Assembly: GCF_958298935.1 (NCBI RefSeq)
Contig: NC_084936.1
Span: 7,819,501-7,883,500, forward strand
DNA length: 64,000 nucleotides
Direction of reading: 5' to 3'
Source of the DNA: Phragmites australis
Lineage: Eukaryota; Streptophyta; Magnoliopsida; Poales; Poaceae
Made by a program: the position numbers and the translations under genes. The notes below the pieces were generated by a model. The model was not told the DNA's origin. It was given only the letters and a program-made list of their open reading frames with translations, and did not search any database. This document shows, in pieces, positions 42,790 to 53,535 of the stretch (positions are counted from its first letter, which is position 1; every line of letters starts with the position of its first letter).

Positions 42790-45018
42790 ATGGATCCATT
42801 TTACGAGAGTTTTCTTCAGGACAGAGTGCAGCGGATGACATGGTCGGGGCCGCCGATGCAGGGGGACCTCCACTGTTGATCCAACGGCAGAGATGAATCA
42901 TTTTGTGGTTGCGGACAGTCAAGTATTTTTCCCCGCAACGGATCAGGAGGTTGCCTAGTTCAGCCTTGGCAGCGATGACATGGGAACGAAGAAGGTGACC
43001 TCCTCAAAGAGGAAGAAGAAGGCGGAGCCGAAGACGGACAAAACAAAATGGACAGACGACGAGGATGAGCTGCTCGTGTCCACATGGTTGAACGTGAGCC
43101 AGGATCCGGTAGTTGGAACAGATCAAACTAAGGAGACGTACTGGGGCAGGATTGCCAAGTACTTCAACACGTATAGGAAGCCGAATATGATGCCTAAGTC
43201 GGACAAAGCTTTGATCAACCACATGAAGCTCATTACGGACGCAGTTAGCAAGTTTGCGGTGCACGTGAGGAAGGTCGAGCAGCTCAATCCTAGCGGGACC
43301 AATGAGCGTGACAAGGTACATACCTCATTTCTGAACATTGATATGATTGGGTGGTAATTGTAGTTGCACATGTAAAACTTGTCTCTTGTTTTATTTCTTT
43401 CTTGTTTACTCTTGATTCTCTGCAGTTAAGGTACATGAGATAGTTTCTGTTTCAGTAAATATATACGGCTCAAGACCAGGAATTCTTGAACTAGTCTTTG
43501 ACTGTGAAATGATTAGGTTGGGTTCCAATGAAGCTAGAGGGCATATGTACTTAGGTCGTGTTCGTTTCCTGCTTCTGGTTCTGCTTCTGCTACTGGCAGA
43601 AGCCAGAAGCCAGAAGCCAGAACAAACGGGGTTCTAGAGAAGTGGCTTCTGTAGAAGCCAGAAGCCTGCTTCTGAGGAAAATGAACTAAAGTTGAGAAGC
43701 TCGCTGAGATATGCTTTTCTGAGAAGCTATGTGCTGAGAAACCAAAAATTTATTGTAGAAGCCAACAGTCTATTTCTAAAAGTAGCTTTTCAGATAAACC
43801 AAAAGCACAGCTTTTCAGAAAAGCTCAAAAGCAGAAGCTCAAACAAACACGGCCTTAGTTCCATGGAACTGGAGGGCATTTGAAGATCCCTCTCCCAACC
43901 GAAATTGGCTCCAAAGTGAACTGATGGATATAACAGGTGATGCAAGTGTCAATCAGTTGAGGTCATTCTCTGTTAATGGCCTGGCTGCAAGAGTGAGCTG
44001 GACATGGAAGGAGTTTTTTGCGATGGGTATTCAGTGGGCTTCAATATATCATCCTGTACTGTGGTGCATTCTTTCCCTGATATTTTAATTGCTTCTTCTA
44101 CCACAAGTCAGTAGACATATTAGTGAACTGATCTTACGATAGTCAGCAGACATTATTGAAGAATCTAGGTGGTGGTTTCATCTGGCTCTTTGTTGAACTG
44201 GCCAGGGTTAGTCTTGTATGGTTTTTGGTCTTACCTTGGCTGTGTGGTCACCCCATTACTGAGGATGGTAACCTGACATACAGACAGGCAGCTTCTTCTT
44301 TTTTAGTCAAGCTCTAATACGACATATATGTGTTCCCACTAAATGGTGCAGAATACAGCGAGTTCCGGTTTTCATTGTAGATCTGGAAGTATATGTTGTA
44401 CTGTGTTTTATGGAGGGGCATCTGTAGTACTGTTGATGTTCAAATTGTCCTTTATGTTTATCAGAATCTCATGGTTTCCTTGATTCGCAGATGGTACGGG
44501 CTTGCACAGTATACAAGGGGATTGAGGGGCAGCCTTTTGCTTACACGCACTGTTGGGTGATGCTTGCCGATCACCCCAAGTGGCATGCCCACGAGTCCAC
44601 CAAGGCGCAGAAGATACAAGAGGGTGCCGAAGCACAGTCCAGCCCAACTGCTTGCAACGAATTACCGAACGACGCAGCATCTAACGCATCGGCTAAGCTT
44701 CCTAGGCTCGTAGGAAGGGACGCAGCTAAAGCGGCTTGTGCTCGAAAATCAGTTTCCAGTACATTTTTGCCTACCGTGTCGGGTGGGATGTACCAAACTC
44801 AACTGATCGACATTAGTGAAACAAAGAAGGTTATGGTGGAGCTGAAGAAGGAGCAGATTTCGGTCATACGTCTTCACGCATCCGTCTGAATAAATGATCA
44901 GGACAAGCGTATAATGAAGGTCGACTTAGACAGTGTTAGTGGTCTCCTGAGAGAGTACTACATGAAGAGGCAGGAAGAGATCCTGGGGCGATGGAAAGCC
45001 AAAGGACATATCCCGTAG
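42790..45018 (+). pseudogene. Harbinger ORF1: Myb/SANT-like DNA-binding helper, two exons, broken
   Basis: The start is probably ATG 42790 (MDPFYESFLQ), with two frame changes and TAG at 42956-42958 before MGTKKVTSSKRKKK (42980), a nuclear-localisation-like stretch. The trihelix/Myb-like domain follows: KWTDDEDELLVSTWLNVSQD, TYWGRIAKYFNTYRK, ALINHMKLITDAVSKFAVHV. The donor is at 43315/43316 (AAG|GTACAT) and the acceptor at 44490. Exon 2 has YKGIEGQPFAYTHCWVMLAD and PKW, the conserved second block of this family. TGA at 44887 is premature, since the frame continues DQDKRIMKVDLDSVSGLLRE to TAG at 45018. ORF1 proteins bind element DNA together with the transposase. Confidence 0.8.
43554..43854. 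mobile_element. Tourist/Harbinger-type MITE, 301 bp, TSD TTA, in ORF1 intron
   Basis: The ends GGTCGTGTTCGTTT...GCTTCTG and CAGAAGCTCAAACAAACACGGCC are imperfect inverted repeats, flanked by TTA on both sides (43551-43553, 43855-43857). The interior is rich in AGAAGC/GCTTCT repeats. It has no coding capacity, so it needs an outside transposase. TTA duplication and size fit Tourist-type MITEs. Confidence 0.88.
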
Positions 45019-45743
45019 CCGCTCGTTGACTACGTGTTTGCAAGGTGCTTCAGCCGATTTGTGAGAACTCTTCGTGGTGCCTACCTGTGTGTAATAATTA
45101 CCACAACCTTTGGACCTGTGTGTGGAATTGCGATGTCTCCTTTCCATGCTCCATCGATGTAGGGACTCCCATGTTTTTACATGGACCTGATCGCTGTCAT
45201 CTGACAGGTATTTGTGCATGGATCCCGCTCGTTGCATGGACCTGTCTGCGTTATGATATTACCTCGGTAGAAGTACGAACACATGATCATTTTGCTTCAA
45301 TGCAGCCTCTGCAATTTCCCGAATGAGTTCACTTGTGTGGTGCCTATTAGTAGCTATGTGTTATGCCCTGCCATGCATCTTACTCGTTTCATGCCATCTT
45401 CATTATCAAGCGCATGTAGTCAGCTAATGTGTTGCTTTGATCGATGTTCATTTTTATTTTTTGTGTCATGCAGTAAGCAGTCCGCTGTGGCATGTTCCAT
45501 TTCCCCAATTTTTCATCAAGAATTCAGATGCATGCTTTATTTCTTTGAGATAATGATGTACTATATGTTCCTTTGGATTGAGATCAGATCACCTAGATTT
45601 ATGGCATAGAGTTATCAAATAAGCTAGTAGTTCATTGCAGACATACGATCTTTCACTTACGGTACACATTAACGATACAAATTCTTTAGACAATAACGGT
45701 GACTACCATTGCATGTGACATAATTAAAACTGACATAACCACT
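45019..45743. other. Gap between ORF1 and transposase 3' ends, no gene
   Basis: AT-rich sequence with short frames only. It would hold the 3' UTRs of the two converging genes. Confidence 0.5.
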
Positions 45744-47109
45744 CTACTGTGCTCCATGACAACTCCATAGGTGCTCCACGAGATCATCGCGGAGTTGGTG
45801 GTGCAATGCCCAGTTCTGAATTGCTTTAGTGACTTCTATGTATTGCACGAAAGCTTGGTCAGGATTGCGGCGTATTGTCGCTTTCTCGCCCATATAGTCA
45901 TACACCTCCTCCACATCGATGCCGTCCCTCTCGTCCTCAATGATCATATTGTGCATTATGACACATGCGGTCATAATGTTGTGCAGTGTGCTTTCATTCC
46001 ACATTCTGCCTGGACCACGAATTATGACGAACCTCGATTGCAAGATGCCAAATGCGCGTTCAACATCTTTCCAGACAGATGCCTGCATGGCCGAGAAATG
46101 CATACTCTTGTTCCCCTAGGTGCTGAAATAGGCTTCACTATGGTTGCCCATTCGGGGTAAATTCCATCACCTAGGTAGTACCCCATGTCATACGTGTTAC
46201 CGTTAATGGTGTATGACACAGGGGGCGTAGTTCCGTCCGTGAGCCTGCTAAAAATGTTAGAGCGGTGCAAAATATTTATGTCATTTAGACTAACGAGCAT
46301 TCCAAAGAAAGTATGCCATATCCAAAGATCGTACGACGCAACCGCCTCCAAAACTATGGAGGGTTTGCACATATGACCGGTATATGCGTCGTGCCACGCT
46401 TTCGGACAGTTCTTCCAAACCCAATGCATGCAGTCGATGCTCGCAACAGTCGATGCTCGCAGCATCCTGGGGAACCCTCTCTACTCGCCAATGGCTAATA
46501 TTCGAGCAATATCCTCCGCAGTGGGAACGCAGAGGTACCGATCGGAGAAAATCAAGACAACATCTTGCACAAACTTTGTCAGGGTGAGCATCGATGTGCT
46601 ACCCCTGATCCGAACATACTCATCCACTGCGTCTGCGCTGACTCCGTATGCCAATTGTCGTATGGCAGCTGTCATCTTTTTGGAGGAGGCTTAGGCCCAG
46701 CTTTCCGGTGGCATCCCACTTCTTCCGAAACCATGGATTGTGGTTCTCCACAGCTGCAGCAATTCTCGAGAACAATGGGCGACTCATCCGAAACCTTAGA
46801 GGGTGAACATTCATTAGTATGGATCACAACCTACAAATATGTATAGCTGGGAAGATGGTCTCACCTACAACGGAATAATGTATCACCATACACTGAGATG
46901 TCGGCGAAGTAGTCCCGAAATAGCCTGGCAGCACCTTCCTGGTGCCCACGGTCTATGATCGCATGTCCTGGCACGAAGCCGTGGGGGCGGCAGCGACCTT
47001 GGGCAACAACTTGTTCCTCCTCCATGGCGACCAAGAACAACAATTCGTCCTCTTCATCGCTCGAGTCAAATGAGAACATGAACATATCTTCGGACGTAGA
47101 CGAGCCCAT
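45744..47109 (-). pseudogene. PIF/Harbinger DDE transposase, two exons, frameshifted
   Basis: Exon 1 (47109-46865) starts MGSSTSEDMF and ends ISVYGDTLFRCR at a GTGAGA donor. The 70-nt intron is 46864-46795. Exon 2 has FRMSRPLFSRIAAAVENHNP, VPTAEDIARI, SIDCMHWVWKNCPKAWHDAY (first catalytic Asp), PSIVLEAVASYDLWIWHTFF, YYLGDGIYPEWATIV (second Asp in GDGIYP) and DVERAFGILQSRF (Glu). Damage: an extra A near 46680, TAG near 46481, and a frame change near 46100. The protein would bind and cut the element ends. Confidence 0.9.
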
Positions 47110-47581
47110 TTTGTCAATGTAAAATGTGGAGGCAATTGTGCTTCTCTGCTATGGTACCCACCCTCTTTTATAGCGACGGCATTCTTCTCATCCAAGGAAC
47201 CCGTGCTTGACTTCCCCTACAAGCTTCCAGGCATGTGGGCAATTGCTTCCATACGAAGACACTTGAACATGAAGCCAACACGCATGTGCTTCCTGTCTTC
47301 CACGAGAAGAATCTTGTTCACGAAGGTAAAAGCGAAACAGGTTCGGAAATAAGACTATTGTACGAAACACATGTACATACTACTATTTTATTATTGGTTG
47401 CTGCCATGAAATGGGTAGCCTGCATCCGCATCTGCTCTTCGGATTTTGGAAAACAACAATACATAGAAAGATAGTGGTAGAGAGATTTAAAATATTGTAT
47501 ATTTATGGTGGAAATGATACAATATTTGTATATACAGCCGTATTGTATGCGTCGTTGCAGTTATAAGAAAATTATAGAATA
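47110..47581. other. Gap between transposase and Helitron end
   Basis: No gene. An inverted pair AAATATTGTAT / ATACAATATTT lies near 47490-47526. The right terminus of the Harbinger element should be here but was not recognised. Confidence 0.4.
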
Positions 47582-47610
47582 CTAGTTGACTGCCCGTGCG
47601 TTGCAACGGA
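47582..47610 (-). mobile_element. Helitron 3' terminus
   Basis: On the minus strand, TCCGTTGCAACGCACGGGCA, seven bases, then CTAG followed by host T. The CTRR end, the hairpin-forming palindrome CGTTGCAACG (47599-47608) close upstream and insertion before a T are the Helitron 3' signature, and this exact core recurs in many grass Helitrons. Confidence 0.85.
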
Positions 47611-47748
47611 AACAAAAATTGTACAAGATGACATCAAGCATATGCGAAAGCTATGAACTTTAGAGTCAGGAATTACATTGAAGATGCCAAAAAAATAATG
47701 CAATGACTGGATTATGAACCTTAGCAGGAATCTTGTAAGCAGCTAATT

Positions 47749-49976
47749 TTAAGAATAAAAAATATTCCTGATAAAAGCAAAAATGTACACTACATTGGAT
47801 TCTAGACCTTGCCTATGTCGTAAGGACCTCTCTGTAGACGATGTTCCTCGTATATGTCCCACTTTGCTTTGAGCACTTCTTTTTTTTTTGGCATCAGCTG
47901 GGACGGTGAGGATCCTGATGTTCGCTCTGGCGGTGGCTCTAGATAGCGCAACGTATAACTGACCATGAGAGAACACTGGCTCGGGCAGGTAAATGCCGAC
48001 GTTGGGGATGGTCTGCCCCTGTGCCTTGTTGACTGTCATGGCGAAGCTGAGCCTGATAGGAAACTGCTTCCTTTTAAACTGGAAAGGGAACATTTCATCA
48101 TCAGAGGGGCACAGGGGGATCCGAGGTAGAAAAACCCTCTTTGCAGCATGCTGCCCCAGCACAATCTCTGCATCGATGGCATTTCTCTGGAATCCCTAGA
48201 CCACCAGCCTCGTTCCATTGCAAAGTCCATTCGCGGGGTCAATGTTCCTAAGTAATATGATAGGACAGTTCATCTTAAGCTTCAGAACATGTGGAGGCAG
48301 CCCGTTAGGTGTCAACGAGATAAGAAACTCAGAGAGTAGTTGTCGGAGGATTAACTCCAGTCGCAGGGATCCCGAGAGACCCCTTTTTAGAGATTCGGCC
48401 GGGGGGATGATCCTGAGTATGTTCATCGGAGAAATAAATAGGAATGAATACAACTGCCGGTGGTGGTGGAATGACCTAGTGCAAAAAGAAGTAAATGCAC
48501 CAGAATTTAGACAGGTTCGGGCCGCACGGGGGCGTAACATCTTACTCCTGTATGGATACTATAAATGCCCTGAGGAAGTCCCTCAAGGATGTTGCTGGTT
48601 ACAAGAATGTTGATCTATCTTAGAGTCTGGGGCTCTTTGTTCTTCAGCCTGTCTCGTGCTGCTCACTTCTCAGCCGTGTTTCTCTTGTGCTGTATTCTTA
48701 TCTATGCTTGTGCGCCCTCTCTCTTTTCCATACTTTTCCAGGATGCATTCAGCTGCTTTCTTCTGTGCCGCCGGCTGCTTTAAATACCCGCCGGCAGCAA
48801 CGTGCCCCGAACAGGAGGGAGGGGGCACGAGTTCCGAGACACCATAAATGGAAAGGGCTTCATCATTTCCTTTGAGCGAAGTGACCGGGGGTGGAAAATG
48901 CGGCACACGCCCGGTCATCCGTCACCATAAATGGCTTGGCAATGGGCGCCGTGGAGAGGGTCCACCGGGCAGCCGCAGAGCGGCCCGGCGTGCCCGCCCT
49001 GTCTTGTTCCCCTGCCACAGCAGCACGGCAGACGGAATGCCTCGGCCCTCACGACGTTATCCTGAGACGGGCCGGATGGCACGGGACGGGACCCGTGCAA
49101 TTAATAACCCCACGCCTCTCTGTCAAAACGTGGCAGGAACTGACGCTGAGCGCGGCGGGAGCAGTTGGAGGTGACAGGCCACGCACGCTCTTTAAATGCG
49201 GCCTCGGGCCTTTGACTGGCTGACACCTCATCGGTGGGCCCCTCGGGGGCCTCTGCCAGGGGGCTTTCTGGGTCGTCGGGGTACAGAGAGCTCGGGGTAC
49301 TGTTCATCTCCCCGAGCACTCTCTCCTGAGAATGCCCTTTCTTGTCCTCCGGGAACCGAGTGCTCGGGGTACTGTTCACCTCCGCGAGCACTCTCTCCCG
49401 GGCACACTTGTACGGATCCTAGGGGAATCGAGTGCTCGGGGGCTACTGCACGCAGCCCCGAGCACTCTCTCCCAGAACTTCCTTCGGTGGGTCCTCGGGA
49501 TACTTGGGTGCTCAGGGGCCACCGCCAGCGGCCCCGGGCACGTTTCTCCCGGTACTTAGCTCTCCTGGTCATCGGGGGACTAGGGTGCTCGGAGGCCACC
49601 GTACACCTTCCCGAGCACCTTCTTCCCGGTACTTAGATTTTGTGGATCATCGGGGAACTGGGGTACTCGGGGGGCCACGGACTGCAGCCCCGAGCACCTT
49701 CTCCCGGGACTTGATCTTTTCTCACCTTGCGGGATAGACTCCGTGGGATGGCGCCATGTGGCGGATGGCTGGCCTGGCCTCGGGATTCGGGGACCCCCGG
49801 TTCCTGATACACCGATAGTAGTAGTTATGGGGATCGTCTTCTGCATGATCAAAGCTATAATACACCACCTCCTCCCCTCGAAAGCGACCGATCATCTTCA
49901 TATTAATCTGGTCTACACAATCATTCCGTGTGGACAAGATGGCTCTCGAGGTGATGTAGTTTGGATCCGACATACA
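47749..49976 (-). pseudogene. Helitron PIF1-like helicase C-terminus, split by a solo LTR
   Basis: The right piece (about 49976-49823) reads DPNYITSRAILSTRNDCVDQ and INMKMIGRFRGEEVVYY. The left piece (48340-47749) reads [81 protein letters not shown] and HGQLYVALSRATARANIRIL. These are the C-terminal motifs of PIF1-like DNA helicases of plant Helitrons, oriented toward the Helitron 3' end. A solo LTR interrupts the frame, and one-base shifts and a TAG near 48196 also break it. The Rep nuclease domain and the helicase N-terminus are not seen. Confidence 0.88.
48341..49817 (-). mobile_element. Tat-type solo LTR with target duplication GTAGT
   Basis: The plus strand reads TGTCGGAGG...CAGGAACC-type (complement) ...CACCGATA. 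It is flanked by GTAGT at 48336-48340 and 49818-49822. Read on the minus strand it shares the start (…CGGTGTATCAGGAACCGGGG), the GTGCTCGGGG/CCCCGAGCAC unit array and a TATTTAAA box (48785-48778) with the LTRs of the element at 31301-39427, so it is a related subfamily. One terminal base pair is mutated (CCGATA for CCGACA). No internal genes remain, so it arose by LTR-LTR recombination. Confidence 0.92.
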
Positions 49977-51194
49977 ATATAGATTTACCAATTGTAATGC
50001 GCATATAGGCCAGCACCAAACTGCACACAAGGCACTACACTTGAATGCAACATTCAGGAGAAGTTCAGATTAGCAAATTGTGAGGTTAGCCTGAGCAAAG
50101 ATGGAATATGAGTACAAGATTAGAAAACATTGGAGGGTCTAAACACCAAAAGGTTGATCTCATTAGGAGATACATCTAAAACACATTCTAGAGTTAAAAT
50201 CCATTGTCACACTATGAAACTTTCAACCATAACACCCCAGGATAAAAACTAATGCTTCAGAATCACATGAAAGGTGAATTTCAGTACCAGAGCGGACCTA
50301 AAAAAAAAGGTAAACCAAACTACGATTCTTAAAAGAAACAAGGGTCTTCTAGGGACTTTTTTCTTTACAGTTCTACACTACATAGTTCCTAATATTTTAC
50401 TAATTGCAAAACAAGGAATCTTTAAAAGATTAACAGGTAGCACCAGTACTAAATAAATAGCTAGCTCCTAAACCTTCACTTTTTAGGAAAAGAAAACAGG
50501 ACATGCGTTGTGGCGGCAAGATTTGCAAGGCGGGGATGAGGCGTTGTGGTGGTGTGGATCGAGCGAGCAAGGACTGCGGCGTGGATTGGGAGAGCGTTGT
50601 GGTGGCATGGATCGAGCGAGCGGGATCGAGCCACGTTGGATGGGCGCTGAAGATGCATGCGGACGCCGATTGGACGGATGACACACGTGTGCGGACGAAG
50701 GCAGACGGGAGATGCGACGTACGGAGGGTAGCAAAAGTTGACATACATGGATTACTGATTTTTTTTTTTAAAGTAGGAGAATCTAGACCATATTCAAGTC
50801 AATCAAAGGATATTCAGTCATCTTTGGATGAAAGGCAACCATACCTCTAAACGAAAAGGAAAACATATATTAGCTATTGTAGCTTTCATGGTTCTATCCT
50901 CAACAAACAAGTATCATGGAGACCAATATGCATCTATTAGCAATATTGGTTCTGAATCCAGAACCATAACTAACGGATATACAGCTGCAAATGCAATTAT
51001 CAGTTGCTGTCTCGGAAATTGAACAGTTTCACCTTGAGAGCACAATACCAGAGTACACAAAAACTAAAGTTTTTGGCACAAAAACACAATCAGAAATCGC
51101 TTACAGTTATTTATATCAAAACTTTTGTTCTTTGTAGCCTCTTCAAGGATTAAACACTTATATTGGCACAAAAACACAGTCAGAAATCACTTAC
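49977..51194. other. Unassigned region with a GC-rich block
   Basis: AT-rich sequence with a GC-rich block at 50495-50750 (GGATCGAGCGAGC repeated twice, 50559 and 50610) that ends in ATGGATTACTGATTTTTTTTT and AAAGTAGGAGA. A similar AAGTAGGAGAG phrase lies at 17817 and 58524. No gene was recognised. Confidence 0.4.
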
Positions 51195-51251
51195 AATTAT
51201 TTATATCAAAACTTTTGTTCTTTGCAGCCCCTTCAAGGATTGAACGCTTAG
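51074..51251. repeat. Tandem duplication, 90-bp period, two copies
   Basis: GGCACAAAAACACA, TCAGAAATC, TTATTTATATCAAAAC, TTTTGTTCTTTG and CTTCAAGGATT all occur twice, 90 bp apart, with about seven differences. The copy duplicates the end of a probable exon and its splice donor. Confidence 0.9.
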
Positions 51252-51279
51252 ACTTTCTCAGCCAATCTTGAAGTTTATC
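51195..51279 (-). pseudogene. Unrecognised exon-like fragment
   Basis: The minus strand has acceptor TTTCTGCAG, an 85-nt open stretch (DKLQDWLRKSKRSILEG, then AAKNKSFDINN) and donor GTAAGT. I do not recognise the protein. It is next to the SGF29-like exon on the same strand. Confidence 0.4.
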
Positions 51280-51617
51280 CTGCAGAAATCAACAACAAAA
51301 ATAAATAATTAGGAAAGCAATATGAGAGGTTAACAAACCAAAGTTTGAACTAAGAAAATTTTGGATCCGGAATAAAAAAACCAAAGAAACAGCACCAAGT
51401 ATTAGAAAAAAAATAGGGGGAAAAGTTGTTAGCACTGCAAAAGTGCCACTTCAGTAAGATGGCATTACACAGTGGCTAATACCTTCTTTTGCATATGTAT
51501 ATCTTTTAGAAACCTGCTTATAATTGTTTCTTTGTATGGATATCTTTGAAAACCTCACAATGGTCTACACATGATCTTATTATGCCAAAAAGAAGTCGCC
51601 TTAAAGTAGATACATAC

Positions 51618-51700
51618 TCTTTTGTTTCCTTATCAAACTGTATGACCTTCACCACAAACCACTCATCTTTTTCATCATCTGAATTTAGCCTAGCTGCAAC
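51618..51700 (-). pseudogene. Captured exon of an SGF29-like gene (SAGA-associated factor)
   Basis: The minus strand has acceptor TCATTTCAG, then 83 nt encoding VAARLNSDDEKDEWFVVKVI QFDKETKE (split here), then donor GTATGT. This matches the start of the Tudor region of plant SGF29, where QVAAR...KDEWFVVKV.HFD.ETKE is conserved. SGF29 reads H3K4 methylation for the SAGA complex. Only this exon is recognised; the next residues of the family (VLDEEPGDDEE) are absent. The preserved splice sites show capture of genomic DNA. Confidence 0.75.
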
Positions 51701-52020
51701 CTGAAATGACAGCATGAATGGGAAGTACTAAATAATTAGATGAACATAGATACAGCATGCATGTGCACTAACAGAGGGAGAGAGCTAAATTATTTAGCAA
51801 CAATGCATTGCTACAAAGTGCAAAAAATAAGTTGCCAAGCTAGGACATTATCATCTTATAAGTACAGTAGTACAGTATAGTCTGATTGCTTCTACAGATG
51901 TCAATTCAACGATACGTTAACTTCTATGACAGGATAATATTAATAGCAAACTTAATTTCGATGGACCTTGATGTTCCTGATAATTAGTTTGATTTAGTAT
52001 TTACCAATTCTATTTCACAG

Positions 52021-52211
52021 TACAAGCCAAAACCATGGATGCTCCGCAGTGAAGATCAAGAAATGCGTAGGCAGCTAAACCTTGCTATTGTAAGCAACAA
52101 TTGCCCTTTTGTTGTTTCAATCATTCTAGGTTGGTCATGTTGATTATGGGAAATCAACTTTATGCGGTCGATTACTACATGCATAAATATGAGAAAGAAG
52201 ATAAAGAAAAG
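52021..52211 (+). pseudogene. Captured exons of an HBS1-like translational GTPase gene
   Basis: On the plus strand, after acceptor TATTTCACAG, exon A (52021-52089) encodes YKPKPWMLRSEDQEMRRQLN LAI (split here). A GTAAGC donor, a 40-nt remnant intron and acceptor TTCTAG follow. Exon B (52130-52211) encodes VGHVDYGKSTLCGRLLH, then MHKYEKEDKEK in another frame, then a GTCAGT donor. This is the P-loop start of HBS1 (eRF3-like ribosome-rescue GTPase), where GHVDSGKST is the G1 motif; Ser is Tyr here. The residues usually between RLLH and MHKYEKE are deleted. It lies on the opposite strand to the SGF29-like exon 320 bp away. Confidence 0.8.
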
Positions 52212-53162
52212 GTCAGTTCTATATTTCAAATTTTTAGCACATCTAAGCTTACAGCAGTAAGAGATGTAGTTATTGTAGCAGTAAGCAAGAAGATAAGAGC
52301 GATGTATCCTTAAACCATGAGACTCCAAATATTTGATCAGAAACATCATAGAATGCACATTTGGTTCCAAAATTACAACTTCAGTCAAGATTTCAAGCTA
52401 ACAAATTGAATCCAACATAGCTAGCTACTCCAGCATCTTGCCCGTGCACAGTGCTTTACATCAGGTGCTATAGTTGCTATTTGTGCAGTCAATTTTTCAA
52501 CTATCAACCTTTTTAAGGAAAAGAAAATACAGCATAATTCCACATTAGTTTGCTTGCAAAAAAAAAGGGCGCAAGGCAACGAAAATAATACCAACACTCA
52601 GAAGTTGCCTCCCTCTTCTGTTAAAAAAAACAAGCACTTACCCAAAATCAGGTGACAAAATACCAGTTTGAAAGCGCATTACATTGCAAAAATGCTTTTG
52701 ATCTTACAAAAGGTGGAGTACAAGAAATTCTTTGGATTGCCAAACAAGCGAGCAATCGATTTCTTTAGTAGGGGAAAAACAAATACTGCTTGTGGCTATA
52801 CGTTTTGATCTTTGATTTTGAAGTTTGATCATAGCTATAAATTGATTGCTTTAGTAGGGAATGTTGGAGTCAACTGGAATGTTGTAAGTATATGAAGTCA
52901 ACAATATAGTTGTAAAATCAAAAGACACAGAGCAACCTCACATGGCACACCTACATTCCAGTTGACTGAACCATATATTGGTCACTTTAGTAGTAGAATT
53001 AGCCACTTTCAAAAAGACTGTTGACCATAATCATGTAGATTGTTACCATTCTTGTCTCGATGGTGATCAACCCACCCAAAGCCCCAACACTTAGCATTCC
53101 CTTTTATCCCAAAGGCTCTGCAAATTGTTTAGTGTGCCATTGTCATGCTAGATCATCAAGCG

Positions 53163-53280
53163 GGTCATTCAAAGGCATATTACCGAACTCCGGGCAACTA
53201 ATTAACCAACGTATTTTTGGGTGGGTTGATCATTCAAAGGCATATTACCGAACTCCATGCAAGTAATTAACCAACCAGCA
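53163..53280. repeat. Tandem duplication, ~65-bp period
   Basis: TCATTCAAAGGCATATTACC, GAACTCC and TAATTAACCAAC occur twice (53165 and 53230) with small differences. Confidence 0.85.
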
Positions 53281-53428
53281 TAAGAGTAATGTAGGTGAAG
53301 AAACATAATAATATTGAAATCGTATTTTTGCCAATTGAGATGCATCAACAATTTGTCGAGAAGAAATGAAGCTGACTTTTGATTGCTTAATCTTATGTTT
53401 CTTACGCAATACCTTAACACAAGCTCAC

Positions 53429-53535
53429 CAATCCACAAGCTAGATTAGCTGAAGCCACAGTAGCTCGGACAAGAATCTGTTGATCCGTCGGTACAAACCC
53501 TTCGAGAAAGGCCTTATCGACAAGAACAAGACAGC
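53429..53535 (-). pseudogene. Unrecognised exon-like fragment with good splice sites
   Basis: The minus strand has acceptor ACATTGCAG, a 107-nt exon open in one frame ([20 protein letters not shown], then [15 protein letters not shown]) and donor GTGAGC. The protein-like composition suggests a captured host exon. I cannot name the gene. Confidence 0.45.

Larger units (their letters stand above)
40423..47109. mobile_element. PIF/Harbinger transposon with Myb-like ORF1 and DDE transposase
   Basis: ORF1 (plus strand, 42790-45018) and transposase (minus strand, 47109-45744) converge. This pair is the hallmark of PIF/Harbinger elements: a Myb-like DNA-binding helper plus a DDE transposase. The left end may be GACTATCCCCAACG at 40423. 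I could not find its inverted copy to the right of 47109, so the right end is unknown. Both genes are broken. Confidence 0.75.
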
